This document shows positions 1 through 8,205 of a stretch of 64,000 nucleotides of DNA, one piece after another. The notes below the pieces were generated by a model. The model saw only the letters and a list, made by a program, of their open reading frames with translations, had not been told where the DNA came from and ran no database searches. The stretch comes from QQWI01 sp964522015. GTDB lineage: Bacteria > Bacillota > Clostridia > Peptostreptococcales > Acidaminobacteraceae. Positions within the stretch are counted from its first letter, which is position 1. Every line of letters begins with the position of its first letter. The translations under genes were made by a program, and so were the position numbers. The DNA lies in contig CAZFST010000010.1 in assembly GCA_964522015.1 (NCBI GenBank), positions 45,340 through 109,339 of the forward strand, read 5' to 3'.

Positions 1-2
1 TT

Positions 3-206
3 AAAGTGATACCAATTGATGCCCAGGCCATAGGACTCGAAATTGGCACCACCAAAATTGTCAATGTCATTATGTTAGGTGCAATGGCATCTTTCACAAC
101 TATTTCAACAGAAATTTGGCATGATGTGATCGGGGCTCGGGTACCAGCGAAATTCCTTCAAGAAAATTTTGAGGGCTTTAAACGAGGCGCACAGTCTATT
201 CTGTAA
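3..206 (+). CDS. 2-oxoacid (indolepyruvate-type):ferredoxin oxidoreductase gamma-domain subunit, C-terminal end (5' end outside window)
   Basis: The frame is open from the window edge to a TAA at 204-206, so only the last ~67 codons are present and the real start lies upstream. The peptide reads as the end of the small gamma-type subunit of 2-oxoacid:ferredoxin oxidoreductases: a segment of the form IPIDA..IGLEIG followed by N-V-I-M-L-G-A, then a 'P.KFL..N...F..G' tail. Family members form heterodimers or larger complexes that oxidise 2-oxoacids (indolepyruvate, 2-oxoglutarate and others) to acyl-CoA and reduce ferredoxin, and they are common in amino-acid-fermenting anaerobes. The exact substrate cannot be told from this fragment. 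No terminator is visible in the 43 bases before the next gene. Confidence 0.7.
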   Translation, partial: KVIPIDAQAIGLEIGTTKIVNVIMLGAMASFTTISTEIWHDVIGARVPAKFLQENFEGFKRGAQSIL

Positions 207-249
207 TCGTTACAGTGATGCTTTCGCCTTTTAAAAACGGGAGTTCAAT

Positions 250-1215
250 ATGAAAAAACTAAAAAAGATAGGTTTCTTGATGGTAAGTGCTGTACTTTTG
301 GCAGGTTTATTTGTTGGTTGTCAACCAGCTGATACCGCTGCTAAAACAGGTGGCGATGATAAAAAACCAGTGGTGATAGCCACTATGTTGGATTCTGAGG
401 GTGGAATCTTAGGCAATATGATGATGCAATTGCTTGAGGCAAACAATATTAAAACCGTCAATAAAATCAATTTTGGAACACCTGACGTTTTAAGAAAAGC
501 CCTGGAAAATTCAGAAGTTGACCTTGTTCTAGATTATACGGGTTCGGGTCAGTATTATCACCCAGAAGACGCAACCGACATTACCATTTGGAACGACCCA
601 CAAAAGGGCTATAATTTTACGGCAAAGTTAGACAAAGAAAAGAAAAATATCATTTGGCTAACTCCAGGGAGTGCCAACAACACAGAGATGATTGCCCTAA
701 AACGAGAATTCGCCACGGCAAATAACATTGAAGATATGAGTCAATTGGCTGACTACATCAATTCTGGCAAGCCTTTTAAACTCATTTGTTCGGCAAGTTT
801 TGCTGAGAAATACAATGGGTTACTGGGGTACGAAGAAGCTTATGGCTTTAAACTAAAAGAAGAGCAGTTAATTGTACTGGCATCAGGCAACACCGCTGAA
901 ATGCTTAAAGCACTTTCAGAAGGAACAAATGATGTCAATGCCTCTTTGGTATATGGCACTGATGGCGCCCTTGATAAGATGAATCTAGTGGTAGTTGCAG
1001 ACCCTAAAATGGTTCCACCAGTTTATTTACCTGCACCGGTGATCCGGGGCGATGTTTTAGCCCAGTATCCTGAAATCGAAGGGATTTTCAAGCCAGTTTT
1101 TGAATCCCTGACCCTTGAAACACTGCAAACTTTGAATGCACAAGTGGCTTACGACGGTCTTGACGCTGCAGAAGTGGCTAAAACCTATTTAACTGAGAAA
1201 GGGTTCTTAAAGTAA
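250..1215 (+). CDS. yehZ: osmoprotectant/quaternary amine ABC transporter substrate-binding lipoprotein (OsmF/YehZ-like)
   Basis: This is the extracellular receptor of the four-gene importer that follows. The N-terminus has a basic MKKLKK stretch, a hydrophobic core and a lipobox ending G-C at residue 24, so it should be processed and lipidated by Lgt/LspA and anchored outside the membrane. The body (about residues 40-321) is an OpuAC-type glycine betaine/choline binding domain, with a Y-T-G-S segment near residue 97 and the typical 'P.V....L...P' C-terminal half. The start at 250 follows a GGGAG ribosome binding site. The gene order receptor, large permease, ATPase, small permease is that of enterobacterial yehZYXW, whose products bind betaine weakly. 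The ligand here is therefore uncertain. Confidence 0.8.
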   Translation: MKKLKKIGFLMVSAVLLAGLFVGCQPADTAAKTGGDDKKPVVIATMLDSEGGILGNMMMQLLEANNIKTVNKINFGTPDVLRKALENSEVDLVLDYTGSGQYYHPEDATDITIWNDPQKGYNFTAKLDKEKKNIIWLTPGSANNTEMIALKREFATANNIEDMSQLADYINSGKPFKLICSASFAEKYNGLLGYEEAYGFKLKEEQLIVLASGNTAEMLKALSEGTNDVNASLVYGTDGALDKMNLVVVADPKMVPPVYLPAPVIRGDVLAQYPEIEGIFKPVFESLTLETLQTLNAQVAYDGLDAAEVAKTYLTEKGFLK

Positions 1216-1216
1216 T

Positions 1217-2476
1217 ATGAGAACCGCCAATCAGTGGTTCAATCAAACCTTAAAAAGATTCAGCAAGAGATTAACCATAAAGTCCAGTCTTGGGTGGGCA
1301 CTGATAGCGATTTCGCTATTGTGCCTGCCTTTAGGCGTTTATCGACCTAATCGAATAGTGAGCGGGAGTGCGATCACGATTCAAAGTTTATTTGAGGTGG
1401 TGGGACTCTTAGGGACTGTGGCACTTTTGGGGCTACTAGGGGCCTACGCTCTTAACCGTGGCGGGGAGAGACAGACTCTATTTCCCTGGGTGATTGGGAC
1501 TTTTCCTGGCCTGATCTTATGCGGTTTATCTTGGCTACTTGTATGGCGATCACCCCTAACTGACTTGCCTTTTTTTACGGACATACCTAAGGCTGCAAGG
1601 GTTTCCCCTGGTGGTGGGTTTTGGGTCTTTTTAATTGGGATTTTACTTTTGCAAGGAGCCAGGGGGCATTTCAAGAAGCGTGCCGCCTTTACTTTGACAG
1701 TGACGGTGGCTGTGGTGATTTTAGGTCTATCACCGAATCTATCTCTGTATAAAGAATTACTCAATGTAAAGACAACATTTATACCAGAGCTTTTAAGGCA
1801 TATGACCCTGGCATTTGTTTCTGTGTTGGTGGCCATATTGCCTGGCATTTGGTTTGGTTACATGAGCTTTCGTTTTCAAAAGCTGAGAAGTCCCATAATG
1901 ACTGTTGTGAATTTTTTTCAAGTGGTACCAACCCTTAGTTTGCTTGGGCTCTTAATGATTCCACTGTCGTTTTTATCAGCAGAAATCCCTCTCTTGGCCA
2001 CCATGGGCATACGGGGGATTGGATTTGCTCCGGCTTTTATCGTCCTTTGGTTATATTGTCTGCTCCCGCTGACAGCAAATGCCCTAGCGGGATTTGAACA
2101 AATTGAGACCAGTGTGATTGCCAGTGCTCTGGCCATGGGTATGACCCAACGTCAATTATTTTGGCGGGTGCTATTGCCATTGGCAGCGCCTCTTATTTTG
2201 GCAGGTATCCGGACGGCCACCACTCAAAATATTGGCAATACCATATTAGCTGGCCTTATTGGCGGTGGCGGCATGGGGGCTTTGATATTTTTAGGACTTT
2301 CGCAATCCGCTTCAGATCTTGTGATTTTAGGGACCTTGCCTGTAGTGCTAATGGCACTGCTTGCTGATAGCCTATTTGAAATACTAGAGCATTTCTATAA
2401 AGGCAGACAGATAGAGTATTTTTTAAAGAAAGTGAAGGGAGGTCTCCGTCGTGATCCAATTAAAGCAAGTTCATAA
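1217..2476 (+). CDS. yehY: ABC transporter permease, large YehY-type osmoprotectant family
   Basis: A 419-residue membrane protein begins one base after the receptor gene stops. The N-terminal ~180 residues hold about five hydrophobic segments (near 25-43, 58-80, 90-112, 133-147 and 155-173) that are absent from ordinary OpuC permeases. The C-terminal ~220 residues form a binding-protein-dependent permease domain. An EAA-type cytoplasmic loop (A-L-A-M-G-M-T ... F-W-R-V-L-L-P) near residue 305 is the contact for the ATPase. The long N-terminal extension plus the gene order is the hallmark of YehY. The ribosome binding site is weak, which suggests translation coupled to the upstream gene. The gene overlaps the ATPase gene by 26 bases. 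Confidence 0.78.
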   Translation: MRTANQWFNQTLKRFSKRLTIKSSLGWALIAISLLCLPLGVYRPNRIVSGSAITIQSLFEVVGLLGTVALLGLLGAYALNRGGERQTLFPWVIGTFPGLILCGLSWLLVWRSPLTDLPFFTDIPKAARVSPGGGFWVFLIGILLLQGARGHFKKRAAFTLTVTVAVVILGLSPNLSLYKELLNVKTTFIPELLRHMTLAFVSVLVAILPGIWFGYMSFRFQKLRSPIMTVVNFFQVVPTLSLLGLLMIPLSFLSAEIPLLATMGIRGIGFAPAFIVLWLYCLLPLTANALAGFEQIETSVIASALAMGMTQRQLFWRVLLPLAAPLILAGIRTATTQNIGNTILAGLIGGGGMGALIFLGLSQSASDLVILGTLPVVLMALLADSLFEILEHFYKGRQIEYFLKKVKGGLRRDPIKASS

Positions 2477-3425
2477 AAGCTATGGGGATCACCTTGCGCT
2501 TAGGGGGGTGGATTTAGAAGTGAAAGAGGGTTCCTGTATCATTTTACTAGGACCCTCTGGATGCGGTAAATCCACTTTGCTTAAGACAATTAATCGGATG
2601 GTCACCATTGATTCTGGGCAAGTGCTAGTGGCTAATAAAGAGGTGTCCTCCTATCAACCAGAACAACTGAGAAGGCAAATCGGGTATTGTATCCAGGGGG
2701 TAGGTCTTTTTCCACACCTCTCTGTCAGACATAATATCTCTGTTGTGCCGCGACTCTTAAAATGGGATGCCCAGAGGATTTCGCGGCGCCTTGACCACTT
2801 GATGGACATGAGCGAATTGCCCCTGAGCTACCTTGATAAAATGCCCCAAGAATTATCTGGGGGAGAAGCCCAAAGAGTCGGGGTTTGTCGGGCCCTAGCC
2901 GCAGATCCCCCCATCCTATTAATGGATGAGCCCTTTGGCGCTGTAGACCCCCAAACCAGGGAGAAGCTGCAGTTGGCCTTCATTAAAATTCAGCAGGAAC
3001 TCCATAAAACCGTTGTATTTGTAACCCACGATGTGGAAGAAGCCATTATTGTAGGGGACCAGGTGGCAGTGATGTCAGGGGGCATCATTGTGAGTTGCAA
3101 AACCCCTGGGGAATTGGCAGGGGATAATTCAAGTGAATTTGTCAAAGATTTTTTGGGGAGGGAATACCCCTTGAGATTATTGAAACGGTATTCGTTTAAG
3201 GATTTACAAGATGGGGATTTACTGGCCAGTGATGCTTTTTATCATCCCCTAGACGGGGGGCAACCACCCCCTTGGCGGTTAACCCAAGGGACAACTCTTA
3301 AGGAAATTTTGGCAGAAATGATGCGTAGAAACGTTCAGGATTTATGGGTCCACACCCTGGAGGGTAAGTGTGCTCGGGTTAGGTACCAGGATATTGCTGA
3401 GCTACTGCAAAAGGTGTCGGGATGA
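2451..3425 (+). CDS. yehX: ABC transporter ATP-binding protein, osmoprotectant (YehX/OpuCA) family
   Basis: This cytoplasmic ATPase powers the importer. Visible motifs are Walker A GPSGCGKST (about residues 34-42), signature LSGGEAQR (about 134), Walker B ILLMDEP (about 155) and the switch His in VTHD (about 192). After the nucleotide-binding domain (to about residue 235) comes a C-terminal stretch of ~85 residues ending in 'W-V...G...V...D-I..LL'. It resembles a single degenerate CBS unit rather than the tandem CBS pair of OpuCA, where CBS domains sense ionic strength. The GTG start at 2451 lies inside the permease gene and follows GGGAGG. The stop overlaps the next start by four bases (ATGA). 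Confidence 0.82.
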   Translation: MIQLKQVHKSYGDHLALRGVDLEVKEGSCIILLGPSGCGKSTLLKTINRMVTIDSGQVLVANKEVSSYQPEQLRRQIGYCIQGVGLFPHLSVRHNISVVPRLLKWDAQRISRRLDHLMDMSELPLSYLDKMPQELSGGEAQRVGVCRALAADPPILLMDEPFGAVDPQTREKLQLAFIKIQQELHKTVVFVTHDVEEAIIVGDQVAVMSGGIIVSCKTPGELAGDNSSEFVKDFLGREYPLRLLKRYSFKDLQDGDLLASDAFYHPLDGGQPPPWRLTQGTTLKEILAEMMRRNVQDLWVHTLEGKCARVRYQDIAELLQKVSG

Positions 3426-4159
3426 AATTCGGGGTCTTAAGCTTCTTAAAACGCTTTTGGGTACCCGTCCTTTATGGTGTTTTACTGGTGGTATGGGTAT
3501 TTTTTTACCCTGTGATTGAACCCTGGCTTGAACTGTGGTTTCCCTTAAGGGGACGAACGATTTCACGATCGCCCCTGACGGTTCTAGTCAGACAACATAT
3601 TGTGATAGCAGGGGTTTCCACCGCTTTTGCGGTATTCACGGCTTTGCTTTTGGGGGTTATTGTTAGATTATCCCGAAGTGAAGAGCTGAGACAATTGGTA
3701 CTGGCTTTTAGTGCTATAGGTGAGACGATTCCCAGTGCTGCTGTGATTGCCCTAGCTGTTCCTATCATCGGTTATGGCAATGGTCCATGCATTTTAGCCC
3801 TATATCTTTATGGGATTTTACCGGTGGTTCGCAATGTGATTGTGGGTTTTGAAGGTGTGCTTCCGGCCATTGAAGAGGCAGGGGTAGGGATGGGCATGAC
3901 CCCTTGGCAAATGCTATGGCGGGTGGATTTCCCACTGGCCATGCCGGCTATTTTAACCGGGATTCGTGTGGCTCTGGTCATCAATATTTCAGCAGCCACC
4001 ATTGGAGCCACAGTAGGCGCTGGTGGACTGGGTGTGGTGATTATCTCTGGTATTCGCATACGGGATGCCTTGTTAGTGATACAGGGGTCTATACCTGTGG
4101 TTCTTTTAGCCTTAATGGCAGATGGCTTTTTATCAGAGCGGAAGCTGACAAAGTCTTGA
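3422..4159 (+). CDS. yehW: ABC transporter permease, small YehW/OpuCB type
   Basis: This 245-residue integral membrane protein is the second permease of the importer and ends the four-gene unit. It starts with an ATGA overlap on the ATPase gene, so translation is coupled. A first hydrophobic segment lies near residues 13-30. The permease core runs from about 58 to 235, with an EAA-type loop (G-V-G-M-G-M-T-P-W-Q-M-L-W-R-V) around residues 150-165. Its length matches OpuCB/YehW proteins (about 210-245). Together with the larger permease it would form a heterodimeric channel. A short 46-base gap separates it from the following nucleotidyltransferase gene, which has its own AGGGGG ribosome binding site. 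Confidence 0.78.
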   Translation: MKFGVLSFLKRFWVPVLYGVLLVVWVFFYPVIEPWLELWFPLRGRTISRSPLTVLVRQHIVIAGVSTAFAVFTALLLGVIVRLSRSEELRQLVLAFSAIGETIPSAAVIALAVPIIGYGNGPCILALYLYGILPVVRNVIVGFEGVLPAIEEAGVGMGMTPWQMLWRVDFPLAMPAILTGIRVALVINISAATIGATVGAGGLGVVIISGIRIRDALLVIQGSIPVVLLALMADGFLSERKLTKS

Positions 4160-4205
4160 TATTTCGCTCGGAGCCGATTCGGGCCTTATTCTTAGGGGGT
4201 TTTAA

Positions 4206-4994
4206 ATGGAGAAACAGCAAGCTGCAATGGACGATCTTGTAAAAGCCTGCTCAAAGGATAGCTCAGTTCTGGCTATCTTTGTAAAGGGTTCAATTGCCCG
4301 AGGTGAAGCAGATGCCTACTCAGATGTGGATTTGTATTGTATTGTAGATCCAGTAGTGATGCCTACGTTTTTGAAGGGGCGCCTGGCCCTTCTTGAAAGT
4401 CACCGGCCTCTACTCTATTGGTCTGAGGCTAATTTTGGGGCTCCTCAAATCGTCGCGGTTTATGATAATGGACTTCATATTGATCTATATACCTTAACTG
4501 AAGGGCCAAAGACCGGTACGGACGCGATCTTGCCACTTTACGACCCTAAAAATCTCCTTGCAAATTATCAACAAATACCAGTTATCTATCCCGATGATGC
4601 ACTGATTGCTAATTTTAATCATTTTGCATTCAGTCTAATAGAATTTGAAGCTGCATATCAACGGGGAGATATGTTGTGGACCATTCGTCTAGCAAGTCAT
4701 CAGTTTGCTGAACTCAGCATGATTTTAAGTGCACAATATGATAAAGGTAAGTCTTTTATTGGTCTCAAACGGCTTAGTGGTGCACTTCCCCATGATTTGC
4801 GATTGTTTTTAGAAGGCATCTGTCAGCGTATGACCATTGCTGAGGTAAAAAATGCCATGTTACAAATGATCGATTTAGCCATCAGTTTGTATGGGCAAAT
4901 GTCACCTAATATCCAGAGTCGTATCAGCATTGATTTGATTCAATATGGCAAGGAGGCTATCGGTAAATTGCCACAAAAAAAGGTTCAGGCTTAA
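4206..4994 (+). CDS. nucleotidyltransferase-domain protein (KNTase/polymerase-beta fold)
   Basis: A 262-residue protein has the signature of the polymerase-beta-like nucleotidyltransferase superfamily near residues 26-45: V-K-G-S-I-A-R-G-E ... S-D-V-D-L, where the paired Asp residues bind metal. A further acidic position in H-I-D-L-Y-T (near residue 92) could be the third catalytic Asp. The C-terminal half is mostly helical, as in aminoglycoside nucleotidyltransferases and related stand-alone enzymes. Substrate cannot be assigned: antibiotic adenylylation, nucleotide-based regulation or a toxin/antitoxin-type role are all possible. The stop codon lies in the loop of a strong terminator hairpin, so the gene ends its transcription unit. 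The ATG follows AGGGGG at good spacing. Confidence 0.65.
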   Translation: MEKQQAAMDDLVKACSKDSSVLAIFVKGSIARGEADAYSDVDLYCIVDPVVMPTFLKGRLALLESHRPLLYWSEANFGAPQIVAVYDNGLHIDLYTLTEGPKTGTDAILPLYDPKNLLANYQQIPVIYPDDALIANFNHFAFSLIEFEAAYQRGDMLWTIRLASHQFAELSMILSAQYDKGKSFIGLKRLSGALPHDLRLFLEGICQRMTIAEVKNAMLQMIDLAISLYGQMSPNIQSRISIDLIQYGKEAIGKLPQKKVQA

Positions 4995-5010
4995 TCGCCT
5001 GAACCTTTTT
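4977..5010. terminator. bidirectional intrinsic terminator between convergent genes
   Basis: A perfect 14-base inverted repeat (4977-4990 with 4997-5010) encloses a six-base loop. The stem begins with AAAAA and ends with TTTTT, so it has a U-tract in both directions. It sits between the plus-strand nucleotidyltransferase gene, whose TAA is in the loop, and the minus-strand gene at 5055. Confidence 0.9.
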
Positions 5011-5054
5011 ACTTGATGGGTAGCTTTAAGCTTGCTTAATGGGTTATCTTAAAG

Positions 5055-5513
5055 CTACTTAATGCTATCAATCTCCGAAAGTACATATTGCTTGTCATCT
5101 TCTTTTGCAATGCTCTGTGCCGCTTCTTTGGCCAGCTTCACATGGTGAATGCTATCTTTGTGATTTCTAAGTACGAAATAAGCCCGTGCAATGGCTTCGT
5201 AGGCAAAGGCTAAATCAAAATCCGTTATATTGCCCTTTTGGCAATAATCCAGGGATGCCTGACCGTGATAAAGTGCACTGTGGCCATGGCCCACTAAGGC
5301 ATAAACCCGTGACACTTGCCATTCTCCCCGGGCGAATTCTAACTCGGTGCCAATTTCACCCCAATGAAAGCGGGAAGCATGGGCCATATGAATCATTTTC
5401 AGTTGTTCCTCTGGTGTTCTGTCAACTTTGTCAATTAAATCCCAGGTGCCATTAAAGTTTTCGACTGCTTGCTTTCGGTGCCATTCTTGAAGGGTTTCTG
5501 CATGATCACACAT
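5055..5513 (-). CDS. conserved protein of unknown function, coupled to rqcH
   Basis: This is a 152-residue soluble protein with no signal peptide or membrane segment. The start at 5513 follows AAGGAG at good spacing. The ATG lies inside the end of rqcH and overlaps it by 8 bases, so the two are probably translationally coupled. The N-terminus (MCDHAETLQEWHRKQ) and the stretch H-A-S-R-F-H-W-G...E-F-A-R-G-E-W-Q-V-S-R-V-Y look strongly constrained. From memory, similar unnamed proteins occur in other bacteria. Residues ~75-150 read as TPR-like helical pairs (D-L-A-F-A-Y-E-A-I-A-R-A-Y). No enzyme motif is recognised. Its position suggests a link with ribosome quality control, but that is inference. 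Confidence 0.7.
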   Translation of the reverse strand: MCDHAETLQEWHRKQAVENFNGTWDLIDKVDRTPEEQLKMIHMAHASRFHWGEIGTELEFARGEWQVSRVYALVGHGHSALYHGQASLDYCQKGNITDFDLAFAYEAIARAYFVLRNHKDSIHHVKLAKEAAQSIAKEDDKQYVLSEIDSIK

Positions 5514-7257
5514 TTTTGGTCTCCTTTTGTCGTTGCTCAAGTATTTTTTCTTCTTCTGGTGTCACATAAATGGTTTTAAAGTCTTCGTAAATCACAAGGC
5601 CAGGTTTTGCACCCTTTGCTTTTTTTACAAATTTGACTTCTGTAAAATCCACTGCCACTTGAGATGAGTACCGGGCTTTTGAATGATAGGCGGCAATTTG
5701 GGCGGCTTCTATTATAGTGATGTTTTCGATATCTGGAAACTCAGCCTGGATAATAACATGGGAGCCTGGTACGTCTTTGGTGTGCAGCCAGATGTGCTCA
5801 CGGAAGGATTTTTTGAGGGTGAGCTCATCGTTTTGGAGGTTGTTGCGGCCAACCAATATGGCAACCCCTTCTGAGGAGGTATACCGGTAAGGGGGCGCCT
5901 TTTTGGATTTCTTCTCCCGTCTTTTGGCGGTGGATTTCATAAAGCCCGTTTCAATCAATTCTTCTTTAATGGCGTCCACATCCTCTGGAAGCTCGGATTG
6001 GAGTAGCAGGGTTTTAACACCCTCTAAATAATCGTAGTCCGCCTCAGCATTGACCTGAAAATGGAGGGCCTCATCTAGGGTAGTCTTAGCCTTATTGTAG
6101 CGCTTGTAATACCGCTGAGCGTTCTCGTTAGGGCCTTTGGTCACATCTAGAGGAATGGTCACATCCTGGTTGTCATAATAGTTAAAGACCGTCACTTCTG
6201 ACATACCCCTCGTAATCAAATGTAAATTTGCGGTCAAGAGTTCCCCATAAAGTCTGAGGCCATCCAGCTTGTTGGCTTCTAATAGGTCGTTTTCTAAATT
6301 GGTAATCTTGGAAAGCAAGCGGTCTTGTGTCAGATTGAGGAGTTTCACCAAATGGCTGGATTTTTGCACCAAACGATTGGAATCATTGCTTTTTTTAAAC
6401 ACCAGCTCCAACAGAGAATCGTAATTATCAAAAATGGTTTCTTCAACCCCAGCACCTCTAAGTTGCATCAGTGGAATGGCAGAAAAATCCGATACTCCGC
6501 CGTCTTTCCAGTAACAATAAGGCTTGGGTGATTTTAAAAGCGTCTCCACATGGCCGTTGAAACTCTTGAAAATTTGACTGAGTTGCTCAGGGTTCAATGT
6601 CTCCACAGGTGTTTTATTGGGGATTTCGGCCATGTAGAGCATGCTTGTCGCTAAGACAGGGCTAATGCCGGAGAAAACCGTATAGATTGCCTTTTGTACA
6701 GGGCCTGTTGCTTCTGAGATTTTTTGCGTAAAAAGCTCTAGGGTTAGGTTTAGTGAATTAACTTTTGTGGTCGGCGGCGGGCTGTAGGTTTGCCCTGGAC
6801 CAATGGGCCGGGGGCTCATAAACGGGTTTACCCGCTTAATGCTATCGATAATGCGACCTTCTTCCCCAGTCAAGATGATGTTGGAGTGCTTCCCCATAAT
6901 TTCAATAATCAATTGTTTATCAACCCGGTCGCCAAAATCATTTCTGGCTGAAAAAACCAAGGTGACTATCCGTTCCAAATCATCTTGTAGGACTGCTTTG
7001 ACCACACCGCCCATCAAATGTTTTCGCATGAGCATGCAAAACATAGGGGGAGACTCTGGACTTTCTATTTTTTCTTCTGTAATCAGGAGTCTTGGATTGG
7101 CAGAATCTGCACTGAGGCGAAGTTTAAAAGTGGTGCGCCCTCGAAAGTGTATCACCAGATCTGATCCCAATTGATAAATCTTCTCGATTTTTAGACCTTC
7201 AAGCCGTTGGTGTAAGTCGTGTGTGTAAGCATGTATGAAAAAACCATCTAAAGCCAT
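5506..7257 (-). CDS. rqcH: RqcH (Rqc2/NEMF homolog), ribosome-associated quality control, NFACT family
   Basis: This is a 583-residue protein, the usual family length. The start MALDGFFIHA...L is the canonical NFACT-N beginning. The order is NFACT-N domain (about 1-200), helix-hairpin-helix and coiled-coil middle (about 200-430), and a C-terminal NFACT-R/DUF814 domain. The last contains the hallmark H-I-W-L-H-T-K-D-V-P-G-S-H run near residue 488. In Bacillus RqcH binds obstructed 50S subunits and recruits tRNA-Ala to add poly-alanine degradation tails. Older annotations call the family fibronectin-binding protein FbpA. The ATG follows AAGAGG. Its gene is divergent from dapF, and the small downstream gene overlaps its stop codon. 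Confidence 0.93.
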   Translation of the reverse strand: MALDGFFIHAYTHDLHQRLEGLKIEKIYQLGSDLVIHFRGRTTFKLRLSADSANPRLLITEEKIESPESPPMFCMLMRKHLMGGVVKAVLQDDLERIVTLVFSARNDFGDRVDKQLIIEIMGKHSNIILTGEEGRIIDSIKRVNPFMSPRPIGPGQTYSPPPTTKVNSLNLTLELFTQKISEATGPVQKAIYTVFSGISPVLATSMLYMAEIPNKTPVETLNPEQLSQIFKSFNGHVETLLKSPKPYCYWKDGGVSDFSAIPLMQLRGAGVEETIFDNYDSLLELVFKKSNDSNRLVQKSSHLVKLLNLTQDRLLSKITNLENDLLEANKLDGLRLYGELLTANLHLITRGMSEVTVFNYYDNQDVTIPLDVTKGPNENAQRYYKRYNKAKTTLDEALHFQVNAEADYDYLEGVKTLLLQSELPEDVDAIKEELIETGFMKSTAKRREKKSKKAPPYRYTSSEGVAILVGRNNLQNDELTLKKSFREHIWLHTKDVPGSHVIIQAEFPDIENITIIEAAQIAAYHSKARYSSQVAVDFTEVKFVKKAKGAKPGLVIYEDFKTIYVTPEEEKILEQRQKETKNV

Positions 7258-7275
7258 GGCATCCTCTTTCTTTTT

Positions 7276-7301
7276 ATGGTATAGTAAATTTCTATGGTAT
7301 A
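7276..7301. repeat. direct repeat TATGGTATA in rqcH/dapF divergent region
   Basis: Within the 142-base divergent intergenic region the nonamer TATGGTATA occurs twice, near 7276 and 7293. The second copy reads into a TATAAT-like hexamer on the plus strand, and another TATAAT-like hexamer can be read on the minus strand close by. The region must carry the promoters of rqcH (minus) and dapF (plus), but neither has a convincing -35, so exact sites are not assigned. Confidence 0.35.
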
Positions 7302-7399
7302 ATGATTATATCACGATTTAATCAAAATACGCACGCCTAGATTGACTGTAAGTTGTTTAGTGCAGATGTCAGGCTGTTTCAAATAATGAGGTTAGTCAT

Positions 7400-8200
7400 A
7401 TGCGCTTTGAGAAATGGCAAGCAGCAGGTAATGATTTTATCATTATGGAACCAGAACAGGTTGGGAATGAGACCCTGGGGAATCTCGCAAAGACCCTTTG
7501 TCACCGCCGTTATGGCATTGGTGCTGATGGTTTAATGATCGTTGAACAAACCGATGGTCGTTTTTTTATGCGATTTATCAACCAAGACGGTTCGGTGGCC
7601 CAGATGTGTGGTAATGGCCTGCGGTGTTTTGCAGCCTATATCTTTAAACATCATCGTCCGCAGGCTTCAGCCTTGACCATTGATACATTAGCTGGTGTTT
7701 ACCATGTTAAAAAAGAGTTGGATGACCATGGAGAAATTCAAGTAGTCATTGATATGGGCAGGATTTCAGAACTTGAAAAACCCCATATTGAAACGTTTGA
7801 CGGCGACCTAAAAGGGTACTATATGACAATGGGAGTGCCCCATACGGTTATTTTTGCTTGGCGAGAAGACGAAGAGACTGCCAAAGAAGGTCGCTTAATT
7901 GAACAGGACCAAAGATTTTCCGAGGGCACCAACGTCAATTACTGTCAAGTGATTGATAAGCATCATATGCGCATTAAAACTTGGGAGCGGGGAGCTGGCT
8001 TAACCCTGGCCTGTGGCACTGGCGCTACTGCAGCCGTTTATACTGCCCAAACTTTGGGGTTAGTAGATCAAAAGGTAAGAGTTGATGCGCCCGGTGGCAC
8101 CATTTGGGTCCACAGGGATGGGACGAGTTTATTTTTAGTGGGTAATGCAATCCGAGTTTTTGACGGTTGCTATGATAAAGACTTTGCAAAAAAGAGGTGA
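7400..8200 (+). CDS. dapF: diaminopimelate epimerase
   Basis: This 266-residue cytoplasmic enzyme converts LL- to meso-diaminopimelate, the precursor of lysine and of the peptidoglycan cross-link. Both active-site cysteines are visible: the first in Q-M-C-G-N-G-L-R-C (about residue 73) and the second in A-C-G-T-G-A-T-A (about residue 211). The N-terminal M-R-F-E-K-W-Q-A-A-G-N-D-F-I matches the family start. A GAGG-containing ribosome binding site precedes the ATG at 7400. It opens the long plus-strand run and its stop overlaps the ribosome binding site of the next gene (AGAGGTGA). No other lysine pathway gene is nearby. Confidence 0.95.
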   Translation: MRFEKWQAAGNDFIIMEPEQVGNETLGNLAKTLCHRRYGIGADGLMIVEQTDGRFFMRFINQDGSVAQMCGNGLRCFAAYIFKHHRPQASALTIDTLAGVYHVKKELDDHGEIQVVIDMGRISELEKPHIETFDGDLKGYYMTMGVPHTVIFAWREDEETAKEGRLIEQDQRFSEGTNVNYCQVIDKHHMRIKTWERGAGLTLACGTGATAAVYTAQTLGLVDQKVRVDAPGGTIWVHRDGTSLFLVGNAIRVFDGCYDKDFAKKR

Positions 8201-8205
8201 TTCAC

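Noticed and set aside
1444..1848. 134-codon minus-strand open frame inside the large permease gene
   Set aside because: It lies fully antisense to a well-supported membrane protein, has no ribosome binding site and its composition is that of a reading-frame shadow.
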